A DNA stretch of 64,000 nt from Canna indica. Lineage: Eukaryota > Streptophyta > Magnoliopsida > Zingiberales > Cannaceae. The stretch is from positions 29,232,501-29,296,500 of the forward strand of contig CP136894.1 of NCBI GenBank assembly GCA_034359265.1, written 5' to 3'. The first letter of the stretch is position 1. Every line of letters begins with the position of its first letter. The position numbers were made by a program, and so were the translations under genes. Below the pieces are notes generated by a model, which saw nothing but the letters and a program-made list of their open reading frames with translations, made no database searches and was not told the DNA's origin. Below are positions 33,633 through 45,466 of this stretch, piece after piece.

Positions 33633-34393
33633 TGGAGGTTATTTTTCTCACTTCTTGCTGTATCATTATTGGCCAAGGTTTATTGGAGCATGTGAGTTGT
33701 GTGGGCAATATTTTATTTTTTAAACACAATAGCACTATATATATATATAAAATTTCAGCAGGGCCTCTAACCTTAATGCATTGTGAATCCATCGCTGTAA
33801 CCTAGAGAGATAATCAAATATCATGTAAGGCTCAATCCACGTCTCTTGGAATGGTAATGAACAAGAAATTTGATGTTCGATTTCTAATTTTGGTACGAAG
33901 CTTGTGAATCAAGAAGCAAAGTTCTTGTAGGTCCTCAACCTAGATTTCCTTTTCTTTTTTCTATATTTAGTGAGAAATTTTCAATTATTTTACCCGAATT
34001 CGTATGATCTATTGTAGGTCTTTCTATGATTGTGTTACATGTTATAGCCCATAATTACACTTATTAAGATATCTCTGATCCTAAACATCAAGCCCCTCAT
34101 TATTAATGAATGATGATTGCTACCTGGTTGGTTGACAAAATTAAATTAAAATGGCTACAAGACCATCTATCTCATGACACGTGTTCTCAATGATTGGAAG
34201 AGAAACTTGGACGAGAGGTTAGTGTTATTGTTGTCACATGCCACTTACCACCTCCTAACTGCTTTTCTTTTCTTCTCTTCCTGAATTCCAGCCGTACGTC
34301 AAGAAGTCTTCCCCTCATCCTCATCCTCATCCTCATCCTCATGAACCATACACTTCTATTCATTAAATGAAGTAAAACATGCATTTCTTAATA
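33633..34393. other. Unassigned AT-rich sequence
   Basis: No gene is supported. A short TATATA run lies near 33740, and a CTCATC hexanucleotide repeat of about five units is at 34314-34342. Confidence 0.45.
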
Positions 34394-35549
34394 GAAAAAA
34401 AAAATACAAAAATATCATTAACATTAATTTTCTCTTAAGTACTAAAATTCTTCTAATTTTTTTTTTTCAAAAATACCTCTGACGTTATGAAATTAAGTAC
34501 AAAAATACTTCTATAGATAAACGACGTTAATATAGGGATAACGAAACTGATATGACTGATGACTGAGACTAATGACGTGGACACATGACGCGCATGCAGA
34601 CAAAGACATTTTTTTTCAAGTACTAAAATTCTTCTGAATTTTTTTTACGGGTACTAAAATGCCCCTAATATTTTCTCACGAGTACTAAAATACCCCTAAT
34701 ATTTTCTCACATATACTAGAATGTCCATAACATTTGTTTTGGAGCTAAAATACCCCTAAGGTTATTGAAAATGGTACAAAACTTACACTAAGCTAACTTC
34801 TGTTATGTGAGACATAATGGAGATGTCGTGGATGCTAATAGAGATGTTGACTTTACACGTGGCGCATATGCAGATAGCAACTTAATTTCCACGCAAGCGA
34901 CACGTAGGATGCAACGTAAGGGTGAGCAAAAGAAAATAAAAAATTCGGTTAATCGAAAAAACGACCCGAATTCGAACCAAATTTTTCGATTAACCGATCC
35001 GATTGTTTCAATTTCAATTTTTATTTTCTAAATTTTTTATTTTCGATTTCGATTTCGATTCTTATGTGTCGCTTGTGTGGTAAGTTGCTATCTACATGTG
35101 CGCCATGTGTAAGGTCAACATCTTTGTCTGCATCCACGACATCTCCGTTAAGTCTCACTTAACAAAAGTTAGCTTGGTGTCATTTTTGTATCATTTTCAA
35201 TAATGTCAAGGGTATTTTTAGCTCCAAAACAAACGTTAGGGGCATTTTAGTAATCGTGAGAAAATATTAGAGACATTTTAGTACTCATGAGAAAATGTCA
35301 GGGGCATTTTAGTACTTGTGAGAAAATATCTTGACCTACATACTCGCCATATATCTGTGTCATCAGTATAGTCATCAGCCATGTCAGCTCCGTTATTCTT
35401 TAGTTAACGTCGTTTACCTATAAGTTTACCTATAAGGGTATTTTTATACCCAATTCCATAACGTAAGGTGTATTTTTTATCCTAAAAAACCTTAGAGATA
35501 TTTTAGTACCCGTGAGAAAATATTAGGAGTATTTTTGTACATTTTCCTT
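34394..35549. mobile_element. Foldback (Mutator-like) element with 9-bp duplication
   Basis: Two arms of roughly 0.5 kb are inverted complements (left 34394-34904, right about 35064-35549) with repeated words such as AGTACTAAAAT and CCCCTAATATTTTCTCAC. The flanks TTCTTAATA at 34385-34393 and 35550-35558 are identical. The ends GAAAAAA.. and AAGGAAAA.. resemble Mutator-type termini. The short loop (34905-35063) contains a scrap of the GGTGAGCA...GGTTAA element family seen at 10321. No transposase. Confidence 0.8.
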
Positions 35550-35666
35550 TTCTTAATATATCTATTCCAGAAGAAGACATAATCATCGATTGATGCTAGA
35601 AATATTTTCAAATTTTCCAAGTATGTTAAAAGTTAAAACCTTTTCGATCCTTGGCGATAAATAAAT

Positions 35667-36947
35667 GGTTAAGGATGATTTTTGCCCTTTAAGTATTAAA
35701 AATGAAATAAAAATATCTTTAAACTTTGTTTTGATTGATTTTTATCCTTAGACTAATAAAAACTATTGAAAAATATCGTTATTTTAGACGGAATATTCAA
35801 CTAACAAACGACGTCCAATCACAAGCTGACATGTAGGACGCCATCTCTCTCACAGTCAGCAATAAATAATAAAAAGAATTAAGGGTGATTAATTTTTGCC
35901 ATCGAACTATTGGAAATGAGATAAAAATATTCCTAAACTTTTTTTGATCAATTTTTACCCATAGACAAACGAAAACTATTGAAAAATTCCCTTATTTTGG
36001 ATGGAATACCCAGTTGGCAAACGACACTAACAGCGTCCAATCACGAGCCGACACGTAGGACGCCAGATGACACACACTCTCTCCCAATCAGCAATAAATA
36101 ATAAAAAAACTAAATGATATTTCTAACGTGGCAAAAATTTTAAAAAAGAATATGCCCCTAATTTCTTTCTCCCTTAAAAGAAAAGGTCAGAAAATCAACT
36201 CCTCCTCCATAGCCCTAACACAGCCTCTTGCTGAAGTAGTAGGAGATTTTGTCACTATATATTAGAGGCAATTAGACTGATTTCGAAATTTTCTCTACGA
36301 ACCTAGGCAAAGTGTATTACAAATGTAGAAAGTTCGAGATAAATAGTGTTTAGCTAATGTGTTATTGTCGATTATTTATTTTATTTTTTATTAAGAGCAG
36401 AATATATAAGTGATTTAGAATTTATGTGTGTTAGAGCTATTCTTGTACTCTTACTGTAATTTAAGAGCAGAATATATATAAGTATTATTCGTGCACTCTT
36501 ACTGTAATTTAGGAGCATATTCTTTTTTTTAAAAACTTTTGTCAAGTTAGAAATGTATTTTTTTTTATATTATTTAATATTGACGAGGAGAGAGTGCCAT
36601 ATATATGGCGTCTTACGTATCAGCTCGTGATTGGACGTTGTTAGTGTCGTTTGTCAGCTGGATATTTCGTCCAAAATAAGAGCATTTTTCAATATTTTTT
36701 ATTTGTCTAAAGATAAAAATTGAACATAAAAAAGTATAGAAATATTTTTACATCATTTCAAATAGTTCGAGAATAAAAATCACCATTAACCATTTTTATT
36801 ATTTATTGCTGAATGGGAGAGAGAGTGTCACGTGGCGTCCTACGTGTCAATAATTTTCGTTTATCTAAGGATAAAAATGAATAAAGATTTAGGAATATTT
36901 TTATTTTATTTTAATAGTTGGAGGTCAAAAAAATCATCCTTAATCCT
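35667..36947. mobile_element. Second foldback element
   Basis: The terminal inverted repeats GGTTAAGGATGATTTTTG and GGATTAAGGATGATTTTTT (right end complemented) begin long inverted arms. Each arm contains two direct sub-repeats with GACGTCCAATCAC, ACxTGTAGGACGCCA and GCAATAAATAATAAAAA. The flanks TAAATAAAT and TAAATAAAC agree at 8 of 9. A central 0.4 kb (about 36150-36590) is unrelated filler without a supported ORF. Confidence 0.72.
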
Positions 36948-37230
36948 TAAATAAACAAGGAAGAAGAAGATTATATGTCCCCAAAGAATAAAAAAACCTA
37001 ACCAAGCATCCACATTAGTTAATTCCTTCTACTCCATGCTATATTGAAAAGCAATGCTTAATCAATTTCGAGTTTCAATTAGAATATAAGATCAAACAAC
37101 TGCTTGAGTTCCGAACAACATTAGACAAATAAATATTCTTCCATATATATTGTGAGCATTATTATTTATTTCTACATATTATTTGCTTCCATGGCTAATT
37201 AGTTAATCTTAATTAGTACTGAAGTAGTAA

Positions 37231-37965
37231 TTAGTAGTATCCCCACAAGAATGGCTCCTCCACTCTAAATTCAACGCCGTCCTCCTCTGGCGAGGAAGCC
37301 GCCCACGACGAAGAGTAAAAGAAGCCGCCTTTGCTTAAGTCGAGGAGGAGGTCAGGCAGGTCAAAGACGGCCCCGTCGTCGGACGGCGGCGTCGTGGGAG
37401 CAGGAGAGGGAGATAACGACGACTGCTTCTTCTCAGCTGGTTCCAGGGACTTCATCCTCGGGCTCTCAAATGTGGTAGCGGCAGCCAGCGCCGCCGCCGC
37501 CTGGATGTCCTTCGGCGCGGCCGTGGCCGGCCGCGGGAGCTTGGCGGCAAGCTCGGGAAAGTTGAGGTACGCGGACCGGCCCTTGATGGTCAGCGCGGCG
37601 ACGTCGTGCGCTCGGGCGGCCATCTCGGCAGTGGGGAACGTCCCGAGCCAGATCCGCGACTTCTTCTTCGGCTCGCGGATCTCCGACACCCACTTGCCCC
37701 AGTTTCGCATGCGAACGCCGCGGTAGGAAGAGTGCTCGCCGGCGTCATTGTTCTGCTTCTTGGCTTGGGTGGTATTGCGGCCGCCGGATTGCTCGCGAGC
37801 TTTTCTCTTGGACTTGCCCTTGGTGGCTTTTCTTGAGATCACCTCTGAGTTAGTTGGGGCCGCCGCTTCTCCTGTCGTGGAAGCATCTATAGAGGAGTTG
37901 GAGGAGGAGGAAATGCAACAGCAGGAGGAGGACGAGTAGGTGGTGTTAGCTTCGCAGTCATCCAT
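37231..37965 (-). CDS. AP2/ERF transcription factor, DREB subgroup (TINY/A-4-like)
   Basis: An intronless 244-residue DNA-binding activator of the DREB branch. The start at 37965 is the first in-frame ATG (context ACCATGG); the codons before it have no ATG. The order is a Ser/Cys-rich N-terminus, a basic nuclear-localisation stretch KGKSKRKAR (residues 50-58), the AP2 domain at about residues 81-138, then an Ala-rich linker. The C-terminus is acidic and hydrophobic ([13 protein letters not shown], residues 201-213) and ends LWGYY. The domain contains [19 protein letters not shown] with Val14 and Glu19, typical of DREBs that bind DRE/CRT GCCGAC sites, and RIWLGTF plus [36 protein letters not shown] domains mark group III/A-4 (TINY, ERF034-like). 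GC content is much higher than its surroundings. Function by family: stress or growth regulation. Confidence 0.93.
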   Translation of the reverse strand: MDDCEANTTYSSSSCCCISSSSNSSIDASTTGEAAAPTNSEVISRKATKGKSKRKAREQSGGRNTTQAKKQNNDAGEHSSYRGVRMRNWGKWVSEIREPKKKSRIWLGTFPTAEMAARAHDVAALTIKGRSAYLNFPELAAKLPRPATAAPKDIQAAAALAAATTFESPRMKSLEPAEKKQSSLSPSPAPTTPPSDDGAVFDLPDLLLDLSKGGFFYSSSWAASSPEEDGVEFRVEEPFLWGYY

Positions 37966-38666
37966 GGTGGAGGAGGAGGAGAAGAGCAAGACGAAGGGGG
38001 GGAAATTGCAGGAGAGTGATTAATATGGTGAGGGGGTTGTTTGCACAATGATGGCTACAGGCTTTGGACAAAAAGATAAAAATAACAAGGAGGACCCATA
38101 GAGAAGTTGTGCGATACTGCCGTAGTACTATTTTCACTCCATTTTAACATAATTATTAATTGGGTTAAATTTTTTTTACGCCCAAATTTAAAGATTTTTA
38201 TCAATTTTACCCCAGACTTTAATTAATTAATTAATTAATTTTTCGGTTGAATAATATTGCAAAGAGAAATTAACCCATGGACTGTTTCTGTCGGTACGAA
38301 GTGTTGGTGCTGAGCCATGAGCCATGAGAGGTACTGGCAATGCTGCCATGGATGGACGCAATCATGGACATTCCTTCAGGATTTTGGAGTGTTGGGCATG
38401 TGTTTTCAGAAAGTTGGGTGCATTCAAAGTTACATGTGTTAATTGTGTCTTTTCACCTTTCTCATCAGCACGAGGACAATATACATTTTGTTCTACTAAT
38501 TAGTTACATGCATCTGATTTCTATGGGTACTCATTCAGGGTTGGGATATATCTAATATAATTAGGGTTGATGTTAGTTTCACATGATAATTACGTAAATG
38601 TTACTCTAATTCCTCTTTAAAATGAAAACATAATTTACCCTATCATCAAGCATATATGCATGTGGG
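37966..38666. other. ERF upstream region
   Basis: Promoter side of the ERF gene. It contains a GGAGGAGGA-rich 5' UTR segment just before the start and a run of about four TTAA/AATT repeats near 38220. I could not assign a convincing TATA box. Confidence 0.5.
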
Positions 38667-38937
38667 AATAAAACTTCTATGAAGTCGGACTCCATAAAAA
38701 TTTTATATATGGAGCCACTTCTATGAGTGAATTTAGATTTATTAATATTGAACTTAAGATCATTAATATTGAACATTAAGTGAAAATGCTAGGTTCACTC
38801 ATTTGCAATATAGGTTCACTCTTACTCTAAGTTCAGTATAAATTATACTAGGTTCAATGTTAGTAAACCTAGATTCACTCGTAGGAGGGGCTCCATAGAA
38901 ATTTTTATGGAGCCGAGCTCCATAGAAGTTTTTTATT
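38667..38937. mobile_element. MITE, 271 bp, with about 38-bp terminal inverted repeats
   Basis: The ends AATAAAACTTCTATG..G and GGACTCCATAAAAATTT are mirrored at the right (CTCCATAGAAG...TTATT). The interior repeats GGTTCACTC and ATTAATATTGAAC words. No coding capacity, and no clear TSD. It ends a few bases before the LINE insertion site. Confidence 0.72.
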
Positions 38938-38985
38938 GGACTGAAGGACACAAATTTATTTATTTTTCTTAAAAAAAAATCATAT

Positions 38986-39697
38986 TCAAGAAAGATCACT
39001 TTCCACCCAACCGTGGGTAAAAAAAGTAAAGGGCCCACAAGCCGCGCTTCCCTCGCCATCAATACAGGTAGAAGTATATTCCTCTCGTCCATGAATACTT
39101 TTATTCAATTCAATAAAAGGTTTCATAAATCTTCCTTTACAACCATCCACTCTCTCATCTCTATTACATCCGAATCTATCTGCAGCATATACTAAGTCTT
39201 CAGCTTCAATACCGCAATCATCCAAAGCTCTTTGATTGATACCATCATCATATCTCTGCTCCAATGAAATTCCTCTCATTGAACATTCATGAGCACTCCT
39301 ATTAAAGTCCCTCTTTATATGTAACCATCTCTCCACTCCTGCTAGCACTCCCAGCTTCAAAATGTTATTTATCATGCCCTTAATTAATCTCCAAGGTATC
39401 ACCCCTTTCTTTCTCAAAATATCCACTGCAACCTTACAGTCAGATCTGACTATTTTAACTTTTAAATTCCTCTTTCTAGCATTGTCAAAGCCCGTACCAG
39501 ATAGCTTTGCATTATGCAATTAGTGAATCATTTGCCATTACCTGATCAAAGCCTTTCACCTTTACTTCATCATTCTTCTTTTTGACAAAATCAATCCCAG
39601 CTTTCAATCCACCTCTCCAGGCTGCATCACAATACAAAGATAATTCACCATCACACTTCTCTTCATCTTCCTCCTGGTTTTCTCTGCTACTGCTCAA
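38986..39697 (-). pseudogene. LINE RNase H domain
   Basis: Two overlapping frames hold a plant LINE RNase H (RVT_3 type). The first carries LYCDAAW with the first catalytic Asp (39512-39697). The second continues VRSDCKVAVDIL and HIKRDFNRSAHECS (38986-39519). A frame change separates them. Confidence 0.75.
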
Positions 39698-40912
39698 TTG
39701 AATTTATTTTCTGATTTCCTTATTAATATACCCAGTCAATAATTTACATGCTCTGGTATATATTTCCTTCACATCCATTCTCTTGCTATCAAATTTAGCT
39801 TGATTTCTATTCTTCCATATCAGCCAAGATGATATTGCAATAAACGCTAATAGTTTTTCAGCTCACATCTTACCATACCCAGAATCTTCTTTTAACCAAT
39901 CCCCAACTTGCCAAGAATCTCTCCAAAGAAATTTAATCCCCAACTCCAGTTTCATTAGATCCCAATACTTTTTAGCAAAAACACATCTAAAGAATATATG
40001 CTCCACTTCATCCTCCTCCTCCGTGCAAACATGACACTTTTCACTTTCAGTACCACTGAATCTGGAAAACCACCAACTAGTAGGCAGCCTACCACAACAT
40101 AATATCCAACAGAACATCTTCACCCTCTCTAGAACCTTTAAGTTCCACAATTTCTTCCATTCAATTTGTTTCCTTACAATTTCCTCCTCTTTATTTTTCT
40201 GGTACCAGTAAGTACCTTTAGCACTCAACTTTCCATCATTGCTATTACTCCATACCCAAATATCAGTACTACTCTCATCCTCCATATCACAGCTTAAGAT
40301 CATATTTATCAGGTCAATATTAAAGCATTTCTTCACCTCCTCAATCTTCCATCTATCTTCCACCAATAACTCTAATACTAGTTCAAACTTTGATACTTCA
40401 GAAACATTTATAAATGTGGGCCACTTACTTAGAGGAGTTTCAGTTATCCAAGGATCTTCCGGGATTCTAGTTATGCAATCATTTCCAAGGCTTACTTTGA
40501 AACCCTCCCTCAATTCAGTAAGGCCGCCAAAAATGCCTTTAGCAAACCAAGATTTCCTTCTTGTTTCATTTCCCTCCCATGGATGTATTTCTCCATATTT
40601 TGCTTTAAACAATCTCAACCATTCATTACTCTCATCGTTCAGCAAAGGAATCAGTCTCTTTGCAACCAGAGCTTTCTTCATTATGCTCAAATTTCTGATA
40701 CCAACTCCCCCATCTCTTTTACACTTGCTTACTTTCTTCCATCCTACCAGTTTTGCTGATTTTCTTTCTTTAGAGCTTTCCCAAAAAAATTCTTTTGTAA
40801 CACTGCTAACTTTACTGATTACCTTTTCATTAACCCATGAGGTCATCAAGGTATGAATGGGTATAGAGTTTGTTATTGAATTTATCAAGACACACTTCCC
40901 TGCTTGTGACAC
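39698..40912 (-). pseudogene. LINE RT C-terminal part and zf-RVT
   Basis: An open 349-codon frame at 39863-40912 begins near MSQAGKCVLINS. It contains FFWESSKERKSAKLVGWKKV and WVWSNSNDGKLSAKGTYW, and the zinc-binding HVCTEEEDEVEHIFFRC, the zf-RVT domain between RT and RNase H. A gap of about 165 bases with stops links it to the RNase H pieces. Confidence 0.85.
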
Positions 40913-41743
40913 ATAAATTTTTTTCCCACAAGTCTATTCTTTTTATAACCTTTTCAGCCAACTGTATATGGTATTTATTTTTGAGTCTCCTTGGTGATAT
41001 GTAAGTGCCCAGATATCTCATTAGATATTTCCCTTCATTCATTCCCAACATACTGCAAATTTTATGTTTTATTTCTGCTTTACACTTCCGTGGAAAGTAT
41101 ATCTCAAATTTTTCCACATTGACCTTCTGATTTGTGGCTGTACAGTATGTATCCAGCATTCCTCTCAAGTTGTTACATGACTTCATATCCCCTTTCACAA
41201 AAAATACATTGTCATATGACTCAATTCAATCTCCCCCATCTTGAAAGCTCTTATCTTTCCTTCCTTCACAAACTTGTTCATTAAACCAGACAACAGCTGC
41301 TCTATTATAGTAAATAGGTAAGGGGATAAAGGATCCCCTTGCCTAATGCCTCTATAGCTTTTAAAGAACCTGGATTGCTCCCCATTAATTTTGCAATAGA
41401 AATTCACACCTTGCAAACAACTAGCTATCCATTTCAGCATATTTTCATGGAATACCATTTTCCTCATGATATCTAATATTGCACACCAATCAACCCTATC
41501 ATAGGCTTTCTCAAGATCTACTTTTATCACAATGAAAGGGCTTTTTGCTTTAGATCCATACACAGAATTTACTACCTCATTTACCACACAAATGCAGTCA
41601 TGCATATTTCTTCTTGGAACAAATGCATTTTGTTCAGGGCTAATCAGTTTCTCTAGAACATTTCTCATTCTGTTGGATAAAACTTTTGCAAACACCTTAT
41701 AAATCACATTACAAGTAGCAATAGGCCTGAACTCATTGATCAT
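40830..41743 (-). pseudogene. LINE reverse transcriptase core
   Basis: The frame at 41195-41743 carries RT motifs FRPIATCNVIYKVFAKVLS, SPEQNAFVPRR, KVDLEKAYDRVDW and GIRQGDPLSPYLF. It stops where the catalytic (Y/F)ADD should lie (about 41200-41220). There a small deletion shifts the frame and destroys the motif. RT continues in another frame at 40830-41198 (NLRGMLDTYCTATNQKVN). Confidence 0.88.
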
Positions 41744-43260
41744 CTTGGCTTTTTACTTTTTTGGAATTAACACAAGTGATGTTTTCTTCCATTCCTCAAG
41801 TATCAATCATGATTTATGAATTTCTGCAAATTCCCTATATATTTCCTTGCTTACAGTTCTCCAGCAGTGTAGGTAAAATTCCAGCACATATCCATCCAAT
41901 CCAGGAGCTTTCCCTCTTCTTAGCCCATTAGCTGCCACCCATATTTCTTCCTTACTGAAGAACTTTTCCATATCATTAGCCTCCTCTTCATTGATAACAT
42001 TCCAGCTTACATTCTCAAGCACTTGATTCCTATTGTTGCTATCCACTTCTTCCTTCCATAATTTTTCATACCAATGTGCAAAATACTCTACCATTTCTTG
42101 ATCATCAGTCACTGCCTTGCTATTAAGAATTAGCTCATCCACTTTATTTTTCTTTCTTTTGAAATTAACCAAGCTGTGATAATACTTGGTATTTTTTTCT
42201 CCTTCCTCAATCCACTTCCTTCTAGATTTTGACCACCACTTGATTTGTATTTGTTTATTCAACTCACTGATTTTTCTTATCACCTCCACCGTGAAACCAT
42301 CATCCTCTTCATTATTAAGCCCACATTCCTCCTTAAGTTCTAACTGCTTTAGCACCTTTAAATTTTTTTCTACCTGTTTTTCCAACAAACCCACATGTTC
42401 CCTATTCCATATTTTTAACACTTTTGCCAACTTTTCTTGTTTCTGACAAATGCTTCCATCTGTATCATCCTAGTTTTCCTCTACCACTTTATTGAAATTA
42501 GCATGTTCCAGCCAAAATTGCTCAAATATAAAACTTCTATTTTGTCTTCTTTTCCTTCCTTCTTTTTCACAAGATACCAGTAGAGGCCTATGGTCTGAAC
42601 CAATCATTTGCAAATGAGATACCTCCACCTTGAAGTCCCATTCTAACCAGACTGCATTGAAAAACACTCTATCTATTCTTGCTTGTATTAGCTTCTTTGC
42701 CTTCCTATTATTTGACCAACTGAAAGATGGCCCATTGAATCATGCATCCACCAAACCAGCATTCTCAATAAACTTTCTGAAGTCTTTTAACCCCTTTATT
42801 ACATACAAAGTATCTTCCACCTCTCTTTTCTCTACTCTCTGTTATACAATTGAAATCTTCCATTACAATCCAAGCCAACCCTGATAAGTCAGCTCCTTCT
42901 AGTATCTTCCATAATACTTGCCTTTCTTTTCCCATATTGTTAGCATATACACCTGAAAGCACAAAGCATTTGCCATTATTCAATTTCACAAGTCCCTTCA
43001 TAACCTATTTATTTTTGAAGAACACTTTGATTTTCATCCATTTTCTCCATAATAAAATTTTCCCTCCAGATCTACCAAGGCTAGCAACAAAGTCTCCTTG
43101 CTAATATCTCCTAAAGCTATTGATAAAACACTCAGCTTTCTTCTCCTCCAAGTCTGTTTCCTGTAGTAAAATAATATCGGGCTTATGAATTCTGATCAAA
43201 CTTCTTAAGTATTCCACAGCTTCCTCTTTATTAGCTCCTCTAATATTCCATTATAGGATT
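41744..43260 (-). pseudogene. LINE apurinic endonuclease and linker
   Basis: The endonuclease starts near 43255 (WNIRGANKEEAVEYL), with ILLQET, VMEDFN and the SDHRPL motif near 42590. A linker with the KWWSKSRRKWIEEGEKN segment follows (41807-42430). Several stops break it. The endonuclease nicks target DNA for target-primed reverse transcription. Confidence 0.82.
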
Positions 43261-43322
43261 GATCTTCAAACACTTATAGGATTGATCTTCAAACACTTAT
43301 AGGATTGATCTTCAAACACTTA
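43252..43322. repeat. Three tandem 23-bp units at the ORF1/ORF2 border of the LINE
   Basis: Three copies of ATAGGATTGATCTTCAAACA-type units lie directly upstream, on the LINE coding strand, of the endonuclease. Confidence 0.88.
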
Positions 43323-44356
43323 TGTACACTTATTCTTCCCTCCTGGGTCACCTTCATCTTCCACCACATAACAGTCCTTAGACTGTCTTCTTTTCTTTCT
43401 TCTTACACTGCTATACTCCACTGGTATGCTTACCAATTCATTTTGTGTCTTAAGTCTCATTCTTGCTTTAGACCCTTCTAATATTCCACTTCTTGAAGAT
43501 TCATGGTCAATACCATCTTCAATAAATCCACTTCCTTCACTCGCATCCAACAATGAAGAAGAAAGTTTCTTAGCCAGCAATTCCATATCAGTACTTGTAT
43601 TCTTCTTCTCCTCTTCCTTCTTTTCTCCCCATTCCTTCATAGTCTCTCTTTTGTTTTTTACTTCACCAATTTTGAAACAGAAGTTCTAATGCCCCTCAAC
43701 TATAATCATTTCCTCATCTTCATTCTTCTTAGCTATCTTCTCCTCTCTTCCTTTCTTTGCCAACTCCCTATTCATCTTCACATCCTCTTTCCAGGATTTC
43801 TAGAACCTTGTATCAGTATTTTTCATTCCTGAACTATTAGCAGTATCATGCACCATTTCACTATCTCTTACATTTTTCCCTTTTTCCATACTCTCCTCCT
43901 TTCCCCTACATTTTACATCAACCTCCTTATCTATTCTTTTCTCCTCTTCAAATGCTGGGTTATTAAGAATGCTAAAAGAATTAGCATTAACACTATTTCT
44001 GTTCCCCATTTGCTTGAACACTCTTCTCTTCCTCTGCACTTGGACCCAAGGTCCCAATAGCTTCTCACCAGCAGCTTTACTCTTACCATCTGATATTCCC
44101 ATACATTGATCCTTTCCGCCTATGTCATTCTTGTTTGAACAAGTATTCTGGTCATGTCCTATCTTCACACATTCAAAACACACTGTGTGTAGGTTCTCAT
44201 ACGCTACTGTCTAAAAAGAACTTCCTTCATCAGTCTCTATCCATAATCCTTGCTCAACCGGTTTGGTTATGTCAATCAGCACACAAACTCTTGCAAATTT
44301 CCCTCTTGAACCATTCATTGTCTATTCATCAATCTTCAAAGGAGTCCCTATTACCG
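43320..44356 (-). pseudogene. LINE ORF1, zinc-knuckle and C-terminal part
   Basis: It continues the DUF4283-type ORF1 after the copia insertion: GTPLKIDE, ARVCVLIDITKPVEQGLW, then a CCHC-like CFECVKIGHDQNTC knuckle (about 44130-44185) and a charged tail. Stops replace expected residues at several points (for example after KIDE). ORF1 is the RNA-binding protein of the LINE particle. Confidence 0.82.
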
Positions 44357-44361
44357 CAGCT

Positions 44362-45466
44362 TTTTGAGTGAAATCCCACACTAGAAGGGGGGGTTGAATA
44401 GTGTTGAGTTACTTTACCAATTTACTTAAATTTCTTTTTTACTCAATTTCAACTTCAATCAAATGTAAGTGCAACTAAATGATGTTCGTTAGCGAGTATG
44501 AAATATAAGTATAGGCAAATACACAAGGCAATGCAAACACACGAAAGTATAGTGGTTCGGCCAATTGCCTACTCCACTACCTTGGCTCCACACCAAGGAT
44601 TTCTAACCAAATTCTTTATAGATTTTGTGTTTCCCTTTGAATACAATCGAGGACTTAATTCTTAACCCTTTGAGAACTCCTCAAACCTATTCACCTAGGC
44701 AAAACACAATTATACAAAGTAAACCCTAAGTGTTTACACTAGCACACCTAGCAAGCTAATCAATGAAAACATGTTCAAATAACAATTAAAATTACAATGA
44801 AAAGAGCTAAAGAATAAACCAAGACAAAGTGCTATTTCCCAAACCTTCAATGCCTCCAACTCGCCAAGACGTTGAGTTCGAATCGAAGCCGGAGTTTGAG
44901 GGAAGATGAGCGCTTCAGAAGTTGTTGATTGGAGAAGTGAGCGCAAGCCAATCAAACTCTAGAAGGCACAAATCACTCTTTGAAAGCTTATCTCAGTTGT
45001 TAAGAGGGATTAATGAAGGTTGGTGAGGGGTATTTATAACCCCTCCACGGAATAGCTCTTCAACGGGCATTTTTTCGCCCGTTGGACGCCGACCGATCGC
45101 TTGTCGATCGATTGTTGGCATTCTGCCATTCTGCCGCTCTGTTCGATTGACCGGATGGTCGACCGACTTGATCGCATTTTAGCTACTCTGTTGTTCGGTC
45201 GATCGACCGGTTGACCGAAGTGGAGACTGCCAGTTTTTGGCCTCGTTCGATCGACCGAAGTAGCCACTTCCAATTTTTTGCATTGTTCGATCGACCGACC
45301 GGTTGATCGAAATGACTACTGCCATTTTCTACCTTGTTCGATCGACCTACATCCGAGCCTTTCTTGACGATCTTTTCTTTCGTATCTTCGAGCGAAGTTC
45401 GCCGAAGTTCGCGTTCTTATCGCAACCTCAACCTAAACTCTTAAGGAGGGAACCTTTAAGCCAACA
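44362..45466 (-). repeat. 3' LTR of the SIRE-like element (1105 bp)
   Basis: On the plus strand it starts TTTTGAGTGAAATCCCACACTAG (a mutated TGTTGGGTG end) and ends CCTTTAAGCCAACA next to the purine tract. The TATTTATAA promoter lies inside a GAGGGG/CCCCTC inverted repeat at 45025-45045. A GGTCGATCGACC-type array follows at about 45087-45350. Confidence 0.85.
45087..45350. repeat. GGTCGATCGACC-type array in the 3' LTR
   Basis: About ten CGATCGACCG/GGTCGACC variants in the U3, several in inverted pairs. The same positions in other LTR copies have different numbers of units. Confidence 0.88.

Noticed and set aside
37331..37836. Open frames on the plus strand across the ERF gene
   Set aside because: They are antisense shadows of a GC-rich coding region; the minus frame has the complete AP2 domain.
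37966..37989. An ERF start eight codons further upstream
   Set aside because: The codon there is TTG; the first in-frame ATG, in good context, is at 37965.
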